A stretch of DNA of 64,000 nucleotides from Aquincola sp. (GTDB lineage: Bacteria; Pseudomonadota; Gammaproteobacteria; Burkholderiales; Burkholderiaceae_C): the NCBI GenBank assembly GCA_022841885.1, contig JALHQP010000001.1, positions 88,482 to 152,481 of the forward strand, written 5' to 3'. A model generated the notes under the pieces. It was not told where the DNA came from and searched no databases. It was given only the letters and a program-made list of their open reading frames with translations. This document shows positions 18,068 to 27,797 of the stretch, piece after piece. The translations under genes and the position numbers were made by a program. Numbering within the stretch: the first letter of the stretch is position 1; every line of letters begins with the position of its first letter.

Positions 18068-19480
18068 TCAGCGCTCGCGCAGCGCGCCGTCGCGCACCTT
18101 GAGGACCGGCTTGAGCAGGTAGGACAGCACGGTCTTTTTCCCGGTCAGCACGTCGACCTCGGCGGTCATGCCCGGGATGATCGGCAGCTTGTCGTTGAAG
18201 CCGGGCTTCAGCGTGCGCACACGCACCAGGTAGAAGGCGTTGCCGCGGTCATCGACCACGGTGTCGGGACTGATGTTCTCGACCTTGGCTTCCAGGCCGC
18301 CGTAGATCGAGAAGTCGTAGGCGGTGAATTTCACGGTCGCGGCTTGGTCGGGGCGAATGAAGGCGATGTCCTTCGGCGCCACGCGTGCCTCGAGCACCAG
18401 CGTGTCGTCCAGCGGCACGATCTCGACGATGTCCTTGCCCGGCGTGACGACGCCGCCGACCGTGTTGGCCAGCAGGCGCTGCACGCGGCCGCGCACCGGG
18501 CTCTTGATCTGCGACTTGTTCACCTTGTCCGCGAGCGCGACCGCGCCTTCATTGAGCGCGTTGAGCTTGCCCATCGCCTCGGCCAGGTCGCGCCGCGCCT
18601 CGTTGCGGAACGCGAGCTCGGTCTCCTGCGCCTTGCGCTGTGATTCGGAGATCGCGGCCGCGGCGCGCGCGATCTGCGCGCTGGCCTGCTCGGCTTCGCC
18701 GCGGTTCTTGGTCACGTCTCGCTCCAGGCGCAGGATCTCCACCTGCGACACCGCGCCGGTGGCCAGCAGCGGTCGCGTCTGCGTCAGTTCCTGTTGCGCC
18801 AGTTCGAGCCCGCGCTGCGCGGCGGTGCGGCGCGCCTGCGCTTCGCTGCGCTCCTGCTCGCGTTGGGCCATCTGCTGCCGCACGACGGCGAGCTGGGCGT
18901 CGAGTTCGGACACGCGCGAGGTGTACAGGCGCCGCTCTTCCTCGACGGTGCGGCGGTCCTCTTCGTCCTTGGCCGGCGGTGGCTCGAAGGGCTTGCCCTC
19001 GGCCAGCGCGCGCAATCGCGCGGCGCGGGCACGCAGTGCGATGCCGGTGGCCGCGCTTTCGCGCATGCCGGCGGTGGCGCGTGTTTCCTCCACGCGCAGC
19101 AGCATCTGGCCGGCTTCGACCACCTGGCCTTCCTGCACCAGGATCTCGGACACGATGCCACCGTCGAGCGACTGCACCACCTGCAGCTGGCGCGACGGGA
19201 TCACGCGGGCCTCGCCGCGCGTCACCTCGTCGACTTGCGCCAGCGCTGCCCACAGCAGCAGCAGCGCGACGACGATGATCGCCGCACGCACGATCTTCTG
19301 TGCGCGGTGCGTGCGCTGGCGCGAGATCAACGCATCGGCCTCGGCCTCGAACGGGCGCAGGCCGGCGTGGGCGGCCTGGGCGTCGTCCAGCGGGTCGCCG
19401 AACCAGCGTCGCGTGACCGGTTCGAGCCAGAGGCGGATGCGCTCGAGGCCCGCGTGGATGGTGTTGCCCAGGGCCTTCAT
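18068..19480 (-). CDS. Type I secretion membrane-fusion protein, HlyD/LapC family
   Basis: A 470-residue periplasmic adaptor linking the inner-membrane ABC transporter to a TolC-like outer channel for adhesin export. A cytoplasmic N-terminus of about 60 residues precedes one membrane segment (about 62-82, IVRAAIIVVALLLLWAALA). The lipoyl-like half-motif LDGGIVSEILVQEGQVVEAG follows, then a long charged heptad-rich coiled coil (about 170-310), the second lipoyl half (IKSPVRGRVQRL) and a C-terminal beta region with IPGMTAEVDVLTGKK, a signature of HlyD-family proteins. The start overlaps the transporter stop by 4 bases, implying translational coupling. It lies directly upstream of the adhesin, which is very probably its substrate. 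Confidence 0.93.
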   Translation of the reverse strand: MKALGNTIHAGLERIRLWLEPVTRRWFGDPLDDAQAAHAGLRPFEAEADALISRQRTHRAQKIVRAAIIVVALLLLWAALAQVDEVTRGEARVIPSRQLQVVQSLDGGIVSEILVQEGQVVEAGQMLLRVEETRATAGMRESAATGIALRARAARLRALAEGKPFEPPPAKDEEDRRTVEEERRLYTSRVSELDAQLAVVRQQMAQREQERSEAQARRTAAQRGLELAQQELTQTRPLLATGAVSQVEILRLERDVTKNRGEAEQASAQIARAAAAISESQRKAQETELAFRNEARRDLAEAMGKLNALNEGAVALADKVNKSQIKSPVRGRVQRLLANTVGGVVTPGKDIVEIVPLDDTLVLEARVAPKDIAFIRPDQAATVKFTAYDFSIYGGLEAKVENISPDTVVDDRGNAFYLVRVRTLKPGFNDKLPIIPGMTAEVDVLTGKKTVLSYLLKPVLKVRDGALRER

Positions 19481-21660
19481 GCGGCCTTCGCGATGCGCCC
19501 GCTCTGCAGCGCTTCCATGATGCGGTCGCGCGGGCCGTCGGCGACGATGCGGCCGTTGTCGACCACGATGACGCGGTTGACGAAGGCCAGCAGCGAGGTG
19601 CGGTGCGTCACCAGCAGCACGGTCTTGCCCTGGGCGAAGTCGCCGAGCCGCTGCGTGATGTGCGCCTCGGTGGAGAAGTCCATGGCGCTGGTCGGCTCGT
19701 CGAGCAGCAGGATCGGCGCGTTGTGCAGTACCGCGCGTGCGATGCCCACGGCCTGGCGCTGGCCGCCCGACAGCAGCTCGCCGCGCTCGCCCACCGGCAG
19801 GTCGAAGCCCTTGGGATGGCGGTGCACGAACTCGGTCAGGCCGGCGACCTCGGCCGCAGCGACGATCGCCGCGTCGTCGGCATAGGGCATGCCGAAGGCA
19901 ATGTTGTCGCGCAGCGAGCCGTGGAACAGCAGCACGTCCTGCGATACATGGCCGATGTTGCGACGCACATCGGCCGGGTCGAGCTGGCGCAGGTCGATGC
20001 CGTCGAGCAGCACCGCGCCGCCGTTGACTTCCATCGGCTGGTACAGGCCCATCACCAGGCGCTGCAGCGTCGACTTGCCCGAGCCGACGCGGCCGATGAA
20101 GGCCACCCTCTCGCCTGGCGCGACGCGCAGGCTGATGCCGTCCAGGGCCAGGTCCTCGCGGTTCGGGTAGGCGAAGCGCACATTGCGCAGTTCGATCTCA
20201 CCCTTGAACTCGCGCCGCTGCACGAAGGGTGCGGCGCCCTCGGCCAGCGACGGGCGCTCGACCGGCTGCGACATCAGGCGGTCGAGCGATTCGAGGGCGG
20301 TGCGCGCGCCCTGGTACTGCATCAGCAGGCCCACCACCTGGCCGGCCGGCGCGAGTGCCCGCCCGGCCAGCATGCCCGCGGCGATCAGCGCGCCCATCGT
20401 CAGCTGGCGCTCGCCGATCAGGTAGACGCCGATCACGATCACCATCACGCTGGTCAGCTGCGTCAGCCAGGCGGTGCCGTACATCGCCGACGAGGACAGC
20501 GCGCGCATGCGCACGTTGATGCGGGCGAGGAAGGTGTTGGCACGTTCCCACTTGGCCTGGATCGCGCCCTCGGCCCCCTGGGCCTTGATCGTTTCCAGGC
20601 CGGTCAGGCTCTCGATGAGGGTCGCGTTGCGCTGTGCGGACGCGCGCCAGGTGGTCTCCGACAGCTGGTGCAGCCGGTGCTGAAGCACCCAGCCGAGGAT
20701 CACGATGACCGCGAACACGACGACGACCGGAATCGCGAGCCAGGGCGACAGCCAGGCCATCACCAGCACGAACAGCAGTGCGAACGGCAGGTCGATCAGC
20801 GCCGTCACGGTGGACGAGGCGATGAAGTCGCGCACCTGCTCGAAGCCGCGCAGGTTGCTCGCGAACGACCCCACCGACTCGGGTCGGTAGGCCAGACGCA
20901 GGCCGAGCACGCGCTCCATCAGCGTGGCGGACAGCTCGACGTCGATGCGCGCGCTGGCCTCGTCGACGAAGCGGCTGCGCAGGTTGCGCAGCCAGAGGTC
21001 GGCGCAGAGCACCAGCACGATGCCGATGGCCATGGCCCACAGCGTCTCGACCGCGGCGTTGGGCACCACCCGGTCGTAGACGTTCATCGAGAAGATCGGG
21101 AAAGCGAGCGCGAACAGGTTCACCAGCGCCGCCGCGGCCAGCACGTCGCGATAGACGAACCGCTGGGCGCCGATCACGCTCCAGAACCAATGGCCGTGGC
21201 GTGCGGGTCGCGTCTCGTTGCCGGCACGCGTGCGGCTGTCGAAGCGGAATTGCGGGCGTACGAAGAGCGCGACGCCGGCGTAGCGTGCGGCGAGTTCTTC
21301 GCGCGCCAGTGTCACCGCGCCCTGGCCGGTGGCGGGCAGCAGCACCTGGGCCCGGCCGTCGGCGCCCCAGCTGACGAGCACGCAGCTCTGGTTGTCCGCC
21401 AGCACCAGAATGGCGGGCAGGGCCGCTGCATCGATCGCTTCGAGCGGCAGGCGCTGCAGGCGTGCGGCCATGCCGGCGCGCGCGGCGGCGCGCTCGGCGA
21501 GTTCGAGCGTCAGGCGGCCGTCGACCAGCGGCAGCCCGGCCGACAGCGAGGCCCGCGATCCGCCCTGACCGTGCAAACGGCACAGCTCGACCAGGCTGTC
21601 GAGCAGCGGGTCGGGGTGGATCAGGTCTTCTCGAAGGCGGGTCGCTGAGGGGGCACTCAT
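19477..21660 (-). CDS. Type I secretion ABC transporter (permease-ATPase), LapB-like
   Basis: A 727-residue half-transporter of the class that exports LapA-type adhesins. Residues 1 to about 140 form a C39-peptidase-like domain without the Cys-containing catalytic motif, so it should bind rather than cleave the substrate, as in RTX and LapA exporters. Membrane segments span about 170-430. The ATPase domain has Walker A GRVGSGKST near residue 522, signature LSGGQRQ, and Walker B ILLLDEPTSAMD. The gene overlaps the fusion-protein gene by 4 bases and starts 9 bases after the NUDIX stop. The third component, a TolC-like outer-membrane protein, is not in the window. Confidence 0.95.
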   Translation of the reverse strand: MSAPSATRLREDLIHPDPLLDSLVELCRLHGQGGSRASLSAGLPLVDGRLTLELAERAAARAGMAARLQRLPLEAIDAAALPAILVLADNQSCVLVSWGADGRAQVLLPATGQGAVTLAREELAARYAGVALFVRPQFRFDSRTRAGNETRPARHGHWFWSVIGAQRFVYRDVLAAAALVNLFALAFPIFSMNVYDRVVPNAAVETLWAMAIGIVLVLCADLWLRNLRSRFVDEASARIDVELSATLMERVLGLRLAYRPESVGSFASNLRGFEQVRDFIASSTVTALIDLPFALLFVLVMAWLSPWLAIPVVVVFAVIVILGWVLQHRLHQLSETTWRASAQRNATLIESLTGLETIKAQGAEGAIQAKWERANTFLARINVRMRALSSSAMYGTAWLTQLTSVMVIVIGVYLIGERQLTMGALIAAGMLAGRALAPAGQVVGLLMQYQGARTALESLDRLMSQPVERPSLAEGAAPFVQRREFKGEIELRNVRFAYPNREDLALDGISLRVAPGERVAFIGRVGSGKSTLQRLVMGLYQPMEVNGGAVLLDGIDLRQLDPADVRRNIGHVSQDVLLFHGSLRDNIAFGMPYADDAAIVAAAEVAGLTEFVHRHPKGFDLPVGERGELLSGGQRQAVGIARAVLHNAPILLLDEPTSAMDFSTEAHITQRLGDFAQGKTVLLVTHRTSLLAFVNRVIVVDNGRIVADGPRDRIMEALQSGRIAKAA

Positions 21661-21669
21661 GGGCGGCGG

Positions 21670-22221
21670 TCAGCCTATATCGGCACAGTGCAGGTCGAAC
21701 CGACCGCGCCGGCGATCGGCGAAGAAATGCGCCAAGGTTTCACGCACGGTGCGAAAAGCGATCTGGTCCCAGGGCACCTCGTCCTCGGCGAACAGGCGCG
21801 CCTCGAGCGTCTCGCTGCCGGGATTCAGCTCGGGCGAGGTCATCGTGGCGCGATAGAACAGGTGCAGCTGGCCGACGCGCACGACATTGAGCACGGTGAA
21901 CAGCGCGCCGAGCTCGATGCGGGCGCCGGCCTCCTCGTCGGTCTCGCGCAGCGCGCCCTGTTCGGTGGTTTCGCCGAGTTCGAGAAAGCCCGCCGGCAGG
22001 GTCCACAGCCCGTAGCGCGGCTCGATCGCGCGCTTGCACAGCAGCACGCGCCCTTCCCACACCGGCACGGTGCCCACGACGTTGAGCGGGTTCTCGTAGT
22101 GCACCGTGCCGCAGGTCGGGCAGACGGCGCGCTCGCGGTTGTCGTCCGGCGGCACGCGGTACTCGACGGCACTGCCGCAGGCACGGCAATGCCGGATTCG
22201 CTCGCGCGCGGACAGCAGCAT
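21670..22221 (-). CDS. Zinc-ribbon NUDIX hydrolase
   Basis: A 183-residue protein with an N-terminal zinc ribbon (CRACG and CPTCG pairs at about 13-40) and a NUDIX domain. The NUDIX box is complete: G-x5-E-x7-RE-x2-EE-x-G, read as GFLELGETTEQG followed by ALRETDEEAG. The family hydrolyses nucleoside-diphosphate-linked compounds; members with this zinc ribbon resemble ADP-ribose or NAD(H) pyrophosphatases, but the substrate cannot be read from sequence. It is the first gene of the leftward run into the adhesin exporter, 9 bases before the ABC transporter, though a functional link to secretion is not known. Confidence 0.9.
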   Translation of the reverse strand: MLLSARERIRHCRACGSAVEYRVPPDDNRERAVCPTCGTVHYENPLNVVGTVPVWEGRVLLCKRAIEPRYGLWTLPAGFLELGETTEQGALRETDEEAGARIELGALFTVLNVVRVGQLHLFYRATMTSPELNPGSETLEARLFAEDEVPWDQIAFRTVRETLAHFFADRRRGRFDLHCADIG

Positions 22222-22274
22222 GGCGTCGAGTGTAGCGATGGCATCATCATGGCCAGACGCTCAGAAGGTGGGCC

Positions 22275-22910
22275 ATGCAGCTCTACAACTACTTCCGCTC
22301 CTCGGCCTCGTACCGCGTGCGCATCGCGCTGGCGCTCAAAGGGCTGGACTACGAGTACAAGCCGGTGCACCTGGTCCAGAACGAGCAGTTCAACGAATCC
22401 TACGCAGCGGTATCGGCCTCGCGCCTGGTACCCACGCTGGTCGACGGCGACCAGGTGATCACGCAGTCGCTGGCGATCGTCGAGTACCTCGACCAGACGC
22501 ATCCCGAACCGCCGCTGCTGCCGAAGGACGCCGTCGGCCGCGCCCGCGTGCGCGCGCTGGCCTACGACATCGCCTGCGAGATCCACCCGCTGAACAACCT
22601 GCGCGTGCTGCGCTACCTGGTGCGCGACATGAAGCTGAGCGAGGACGACAAGAACCGCTGGTACCGGCATTGGGTCGAGACCGGCCTCGAGACGGTCGAG
22701 CGCCAGCTCGCCGATGCGCGCACCGGCCGCTTCTGCCATGGCGACACGCCGACGCTGGCCGACATCACCTTGGTGCCGCAGGTGTTCAACGCCCAGCGCT
22801 TCGAGTGCCGGCTCGATCATGTGCCCACCGCGATGCGCGTGTTCGAGGCCTGCATGAGGTTGCCAGCCTTCGACGCCACCCAACCCTCGAAGTGCCCGGA
22901 TGCACAGTAG
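22275..22910 (+). CDS. maiA: Maleylacetoacetate isomerase (GST zeta class)
   Basis: A 211-residue glutathione S-transferase of the zeta class, which isomerises maleylacetoacetate to fumarylacetoacetate in tyrosine/homogentisate breakdown, or maleylpyruvate in gentisate breakdown. The N-terminal thioredoxin-like domain begins MQLYNYFRSSASYRVRIAL, with the SSASYRVR glutathione-binding motif of the zeta class; VPTLVDGDQVITQSLAIVEY is the cis-proline region. The C-terminal helical domain has CEIHPLNNLRVL. AAGGTG precedes the ATG. No other homogentisate genes are nearby, so the pathway partner is elsewhere. It overlaps pgeF by 11 bases. Confidence 0.88.
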   Translation: MQLYNYFRSSASYRVRIALALKGLDYEYKPVHLVQNEQFNESYAAVSASRLVPTLVDGDQVITQSLAIVEYLDQTHPEPPLLPKDAVGRARVRALAYDIACEIHPLNNLRVLRYLVRDMKLSEDDKNRWYRHWVETGLETVERQLADARTGRFCHGDTPTLADITLVPQVFNAQRFECRLDHVPTAMRVFEACMRLPAFDATQPSKCPDAQ

Positions 22911-23676
22911 CGGGCCCGCCGTCGACGCTTTCATCCGGCCGGACTGGGCGGTTGATGCCCGCGTCGGCGCGCTGATGACGACGCGCGACGGCGGCGTCAG
23001 CGTGGCGCCCTTCGACAGCCTGAACCTCGGCCGTTCGGTCGGCGACGCGCCCGAGGCGGTGGCGGAGAACCGGCGACGCTTCGAGGCGGCGATCGGTGCG
23101 CCGCCGGTGTGGCTGTCGCAGGTGCACGGCGTGTGCGTGCTTCGCCTGCCGGCGGGCGCGGGCTCGCAGGAAGCCGATGCCAGCATCACGACCGAGCCGG
23201 ACGTCGCCTGCACGGTGATGGTGGCCGACTGCCTGCCGGTGCTGTTCGCGGCGCCTCAGGCCCGCGGCGTCGGTGCCGCCCATGCCGGCTGGCGCGGGCT
23301 GGCCGCTGGCGTGCTCGGGGCCACGGTCGCCGCCCTGTGCGAAGCGAGTGCCTGTGCCCCGCGCGAATTGAGCGCCTGGCTCGGCCCCTGCATCGGGCCG
23401 CGCCAGTTCGAGGTCGGTGAGGACGTGGTCCGTGCCTTCGGCGCTGTGGCCGCCATGCGCTTCGCGCCGCGCGGGCCTGCGCATGTCGGCCCGGACGGTT
23501 CGCCGCGCTGGCTGGCCGACCTGCCGGGACTGGCCCGCGACCGCTTGTGGGCGGCCGGCGTGAAGCGAATCAGCGGCGGCGGCTGGTGCACGGTCGAGGA
23601 GCGCTCACGCTTCTTCTCGTTCCGGCGCGACCGCAGCACCGGGCGCATGGCCGCTGCGGTCTGGATCCGCCGCTGA
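22900..23676 (+). CDS. pgeF: Peptidoglycan editing factor / purine nucleoside phosphorylase, YfiH (PgeF) family
   Basis: A 258-residue laccase-domain protein (DUF152/YfiH). The family motifs are present: SQVHG, VADCLPVLF, HAGWRG and GPCIGPRQFEVG, whose His and Cys residues bind zinc at the active site. Family members have been described as peptidoglycan editing factors that keep incorrect muropeptides out of the wall and as purine nucleoside-active enzymes. The start overlaps maiA by 11 bases and lies in the same direction, so the two are probably co-transcribed. The gene sits just upstream of phaC. Confidence 0.9.
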   Translation: MHSSGPAVDAFIRPDWAVDARVGALMTTRDGGVSVAPFDSLNLGRSVGDAPEAVAENRRRFEAAIGAPPVWLSQVHGVCVLRLPAGAGSQEADASITTEPDVACTVMVADCLPVLFAAPQARGVGAAHAGWRGLAAGVLGATVAALCEASACAPRELSAWLGPCIGPRQFEVGEDVVRAFGAVAAMRFAPRGPAHVGPDGSPRWLADLPGLARDRLWAAGVKRISGGGWCTVEERSRFFSFRRDRSTGRMAAAVWIRR

Positions 23677-23877
23677 CGCGGCCGCCGCTTCGGCCGCCCG
23701 TCGAGCGCGCCGCCGCGCCGGGGTGCCGAGGATGTAGAGCACGATCGCCAGCGGGACCACGCCCCAGCCGAGCACGGTGAAGAAGGCGCCGAGCAGGCTG
23801 CCCTGCGGCGACGTCAGCTCGGCCACGGCCACCATCAACACCACGTAGATCCAAGCCAGGGCCACCAGATAGAGCAT
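23605..23877 (-). CDS. Small two-helix membrane protein of unknown function
   Basis: A 90-residue protein starting MLYLVALAWIYVVLMVAVAE. Two hydrophobic segments (about 3-22 and 33-53) are followed by a basic TPARRRARRAAEAA stretch and an Ala-rich tail, so it is probably an inner-membrane protein with a cytoplasmic C-terminus. I chose the ATG at 23877 because the frame upstream of it has no membrane-like character. Its last 72 bases overlap the 3' end of pgeF, tail to tail. It is divergent from phaC. I do not recognise a function. Confidence 0.7.
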   Translation of the reverse strand: MLYLVALAWIYVVLMVAVAELTSPQGSLLGAFFTVLGWGVVPLAIVLYILGTPARRRARRAAEAAAASAADPDRSGHAPGAAVAPEREEA

Positions 23878-24008
23878 CGTTGTCGCCTGCTTACGCAAGT
23901 CTGCGAATTTCGCTAATCGGAATAACTCGTCATGATGCGGTAAGCCAAGCGGCGTACAACGTGGCATTGTTCACCAGCCGTTCGCAGCAATCACAGGAGA
24001 CAGTCGAG
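23878..24008. promoter_or_regulatory. Divergent promoter region upstream of phaC
   Basis: This 131-base region between the small membrane-protein gene and phaC is lower in GC than the flanking genes and must hold the start signals for both. A short inverted repeat, GCGAATTTCGC, lies at 23903-23913. AGGAGA at 23995-24000 stands 8 bases before the phaC ATG. I could not assign a -35/-10 pair with confidence, and whether the inverted repeat binds a regulator is not known. Confidence 0.4.
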
Positions 24009-25700
24009 ATGAGTCGGACATCTTCGTCCCCGCACGGTAGCGACCCGGCCGACGCATTCGGCAAAGCCGTCGGCGGCATGTTGCAGGCGGCGGCGGGGCT
24101 GACCCTGCCGCACCAGGCGCTGAATTCGCTGCAGGCCGAATACCTGAAGGAAGCCGCGTCGATCTGGAACGGCGCCGTCGAACGCTTCGCCGGCAAGCCC
24201 GAGGCCGAAACGCCCAAGCTGGGCGACCGGCGCTTCGCGGCCGGCGACTGGGCCACCAATCCCGCCGCGGCGTTCACCGCGCAGACCTACCTGCTCAACG
24301 CGCGCACGCTGCTGAAGATGGCCGATGCCATCGAGGGCGACGAGAAGACCCGCGCGCGCGTGCGCTTCGCGGTGCAGCAGTGGCTCGACGCCGCCAGCCC
24401 GAGCAACTTTCTCGCGCTCAACCCCGAGGCGCAGCGCAAGGCCCTGGACACCAAGGGCGAGAGCATCGCGCAGGGCCTGGCGCACCTGTGGGGCGACGTG
24501 CAGCAGGGCCATGTGTCGCAGACCGACGAGAGCGTGTTCGAGGTCGGCCGCAACGTGGCCACCAGCGAGGGCGCGGTGGTGTACGAGAACGAGCTGTTCC
24601 AGCTGCTCGAGTACAAGCCGCTGACGGCCAAGGTGCACGAGCGGCCGATGCTGTTCGTGCCACCGTGCATCAACAAGTACTACATCCTCGACCTGCAGCC
24701 GGACAACTCGCTGATCCGCTACACGGTCGGCCAGGGCCACCGCGTGTTCGTCGTCAGCTGGCGCAACCCCGACACGAGCATCGCCGACAAGACCTGGGAC
24801 GACTACATCGAGCATGGCGCGATCCGCGCGATCCGCGAAGTGCAGGCGATCGGCGGCACCGAGCAGATCGACACGCTGGGCTTCTGTGTCGGCGGCACGA
24901 TCCTCTCCACCGCGCTCGCGGTGCTGGCGGCACGCGGAGAGCAGCCGGCGGCCAGCGTGACGCTGCTGACGACGTTGCTGGACTTCTCGAACACCGGCGT
25001 GCTCGACCTCTTCATCGACGAGCCGGCGGTGCAGTTGCGCGAGGTGACCATCGGGGCCGACGCGCCGCAGGGCCCGGGTCTGCTGCGCGGCAAGGAGCTC
25101 GCGACCACCTTCAGTTTCCTGCGTCCGAACGACCTGGTGTGGAACTACGTCGTCGGCAACTACCTGAAGGGCGACAAGCCGCCGCCCTTCGACCTGCTGT
25201 ACTGGAACGGCGACTCGACCAACCTGCCGGGGCCGATGTTCTGCTGGTACCTGCGCCACACCTACCTGCAGAACGAGCTGCGCCAGCCGAACAAGCTGAC
25301 GGTCTGCGGCCAGAAGGTCGACCTCGGCAAGATCAAGGCGCCGGTGTTCGTCTACGCCTCGCGCGAGGACCACATCGTTCCCTGGCAAGCGGCGTTCGAG
25401 AGCACGAAGATCGTGAAGGGCAAGCTGCGCTTCGTGCTCGGCGCCTCGGGCCACATCGCGGGCGTGATCAACCCGCCCGCCGCAAAGAAACGCAGCCACT
25501 GGGTCGACGGCAAGCTCGGCGGCAGCGCCCAGCAGTGGTTCGACTCGGCCAAGGAAGTGCCCGGCAGCTGGTGGACCGACTGGGCCGCCTGGCTCAAGCC
25601 CCATGCCGGCAAGATGATTCCGGCCCCCAGGGGCTACGGCGATCGCAAGCACAAGGCGATCGAACCGGCGCCCGGCCGCTACGTCAAAGTCAAAGCCTGA
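24009..25700 (+). CDS. phaC: Class I poly(3-hydroxyalkanoate) synthase
   Basis: A 563-residue enzyme that polymerises (R)-3-hydroxyacyl-CoA, usually hydroxybutyryl-CoA, into storage polyester at the granule surface. The lipase-like box is GFCVGGT with the catalytic Cys at residue 293; the other triad members are Asp454 (in YASREDHIV) and His482 (in GASGHIAGV). The PhaC N-terminal region carries FLALNPEAQRKALDT, typical of class I synthases, and no PhaE or PhaR subunit accompanies it. The frame extends upstream to 23880, but AGGAGA 8 bases before 24009 and the start of family-like sequence select this ATG. phaA follows after 20 bases and phaB after that. Confidence 0.96.
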   Translation: MSRTSSSPHGSDPADAFGKAVGGMLQAAAGLTLPHQALNSLQAEYLKEAASIWNGAVERFAGKPEAETPKLGDRRFAAGDWATNPAAAFTAQTYLLNARTLLKMADAIEGDEKTRARVRFAVQQWLDAASPSNFLALNPEAQRKALDTKGESIAQGLAHLWGDVQQGHVSQTDESVFEVGRNVATSEGAVVYENELFQLLEYKPLTAKVHERPMLFVPPCINKYYILDLQPDNSLIRYTVGQGHRVFVVSWRNPDTSIADKTWDDYIEHGAIRAIREVQAIGGTEQIDTLGFCVGGTILSTALAVLAARGEQPAASVTLLTTLLDFSNTGVLDLFIDEPAVQLREVTIGADAPQGPGLLRGKELATTFSFLRPNDLVWNYVVGNYLKGDKPPPFDLLYWNGDSTNLPGPMFCWYLRHTYLQNELRQPNKLTVCGQKVDLGKIKAPVFVYASREDHIVPWQAAFESTKIVKGKLRFVLGASGHIAGVINPPAAKKRSHWVDGKLGGSAQQWFDSAKEVPGSWWTDWAAWLKPHAGKMIPAPRGYGDRKHKAIEPAPGRYVKVKA

Positions 25701-25720
25701 ACCTCGAGGAGTACCCCCGC

Positions 25721-26902
<1,182 letters not shown>

Positions 26903-26932
26903 AGTCGGCACAAGACAACCAAGGAGACAGTC

Positions 26933-27670
26933 ATGGCACAGAAAGTCGCGTACGTCACGGGCGGTATGGGTGGCATCGGCACGGCGATCTGCCAGCGCCT
27001 GCACAAGGAAGGCTTCAAGGTCATCGCCGGCTGCGGCCCGAGCCGTGACTTCGACAAGTGGCTGGGCGAACAGAAGGCGCTCGGCTACACCTTCTACGCT
27101 TCGGTCGGCAACGTCGCCGACTGGGACTCGACGGTGGCTGCCTTCACCAAGGCCGTGGCCGAACATGGTGTGATCGACGTGCTGGTCAACAACGCCGGCA
27201 TCACCAAGGACCGCATGTTCCTGAAGATGACGCCCGAGGACTGGAAGGCCGTCATCGACACCAACCTGAACAGCATGTTCAACGTCACCAAGCAGGTGGT
27301 GCCGGGCATGGTGGAGAAGGGCTGGGGCCGCATCATCCAGATCTCGTCGGTCAACGGCGAGAAGGGCCAGGCCGGCCAGACCAACTACTCGGCCGCCAAG
27401 GCCGGCATGCACGGCTTCACGATGGCGCTGGCGCAGGAAGTGGCGAGCAAGGGCGTGACGGTCAACACCGTGAGCCCCGGCTACATCGGCACCGACATGG
27501 TCCGTGCGATCAAGCCCGAGGTGCTGGAGAAGATCGTCGCGACGATCCCGGTCAAGCGCCTGGGCCGGCCCGAGGAGATCGGCTCGGTGGTCGCCTGGCT
27601 CGCCGGCGAGGACTCGGGCTTCACGACCGGCGCCGACTTCTCGTGCAACGGCGGCCTGCACATGGGTTGA
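26933..27670 (+). CDS. phaB: Acetoacetyl-CoA reductase (NADPH), SDR family
   Basis: A 245-residue short-chain dehydrogenase that reduces acetoacetyl-CoA to (R)-3-hydroxybutyryl-CoA for PhaC. The nucleotide-binding motif TGGMGGIG lies at the N-terminus, NNAG in the core, and the catalytic Ser-Tyr-Lys set is visible as ISSVNGEKG followed by TNYSAAKAG. The substrate-binding SPGYIGTDMV segment follows. AAGGAGAC precedes the ATG. The stop codon sits inside a perfect 12-bp hairpin that probably ends the operon. Confidence 0.96.
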   Translation: MAQKVAYVTGGMGGIGTAICQRLHKEGFKVIAGCGPSRDFDKWLGEQKALGYTFYASVGNVADWDSTVAAFTKAVAEHGVIDVLVNNAGITKDRMFLKMTPEDWKAVIDTNLNSMFNVTKQVVPGMVEKGWGRIIQISSVNGEKGQAGQTNYSAAKAGMHGFTMALAQEVASKGVTVNTVSPGYIGTDMVRAIKPEVLEKIVATIPVKRLGRPEEIGSVVAWLAGEDSGFTTGADFSCNGGLHMG

Positions 27671-27690
27671 GCGTCTTCGACGCTCAACCC
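27664..27690 (+). terminator. Perfect hairpin containing the phaB stop codon
   Basis: Bases 27664-27675 (GGGTTGAGCGTC) are the exact reverse complement of 27679-27690 (GACGCTCAACCC), with a 3-base TTC loop. The phaB stop TGA (27668-27670) lies within the left arm. No T-run follows, so this is either a terminator without a U-tract or a structure protecting the 3' end of the mRNA. Being symmetrical, it could also stop transcription from the opposite side, where the LysR gene ends at 27798. Confidence 0.65.
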
Positions 27691-27797
27691 TACGGGTGGC
27701 CGGAACCGACCCGCAGGGGTCTCCCATGGGATGAGTCAGCTGACATCCGAGCAGAGCGACGCTGCTTCTTTTACAACGAGCTTCCCGCTGTTGCGGG

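Noticed and set aside
19603..21648. A plus-strand open frame of 681 codons
   Set aside because: Lies opposite the ABC transporter, which has complete Walker and signature motifs; the reverse reading has no motif.
23880..24008. An extended N-terminus for PhaC
   Set aside because: The added 43 residues are not PhaC-like, and AGGAGA precedes the ATG at 24009.
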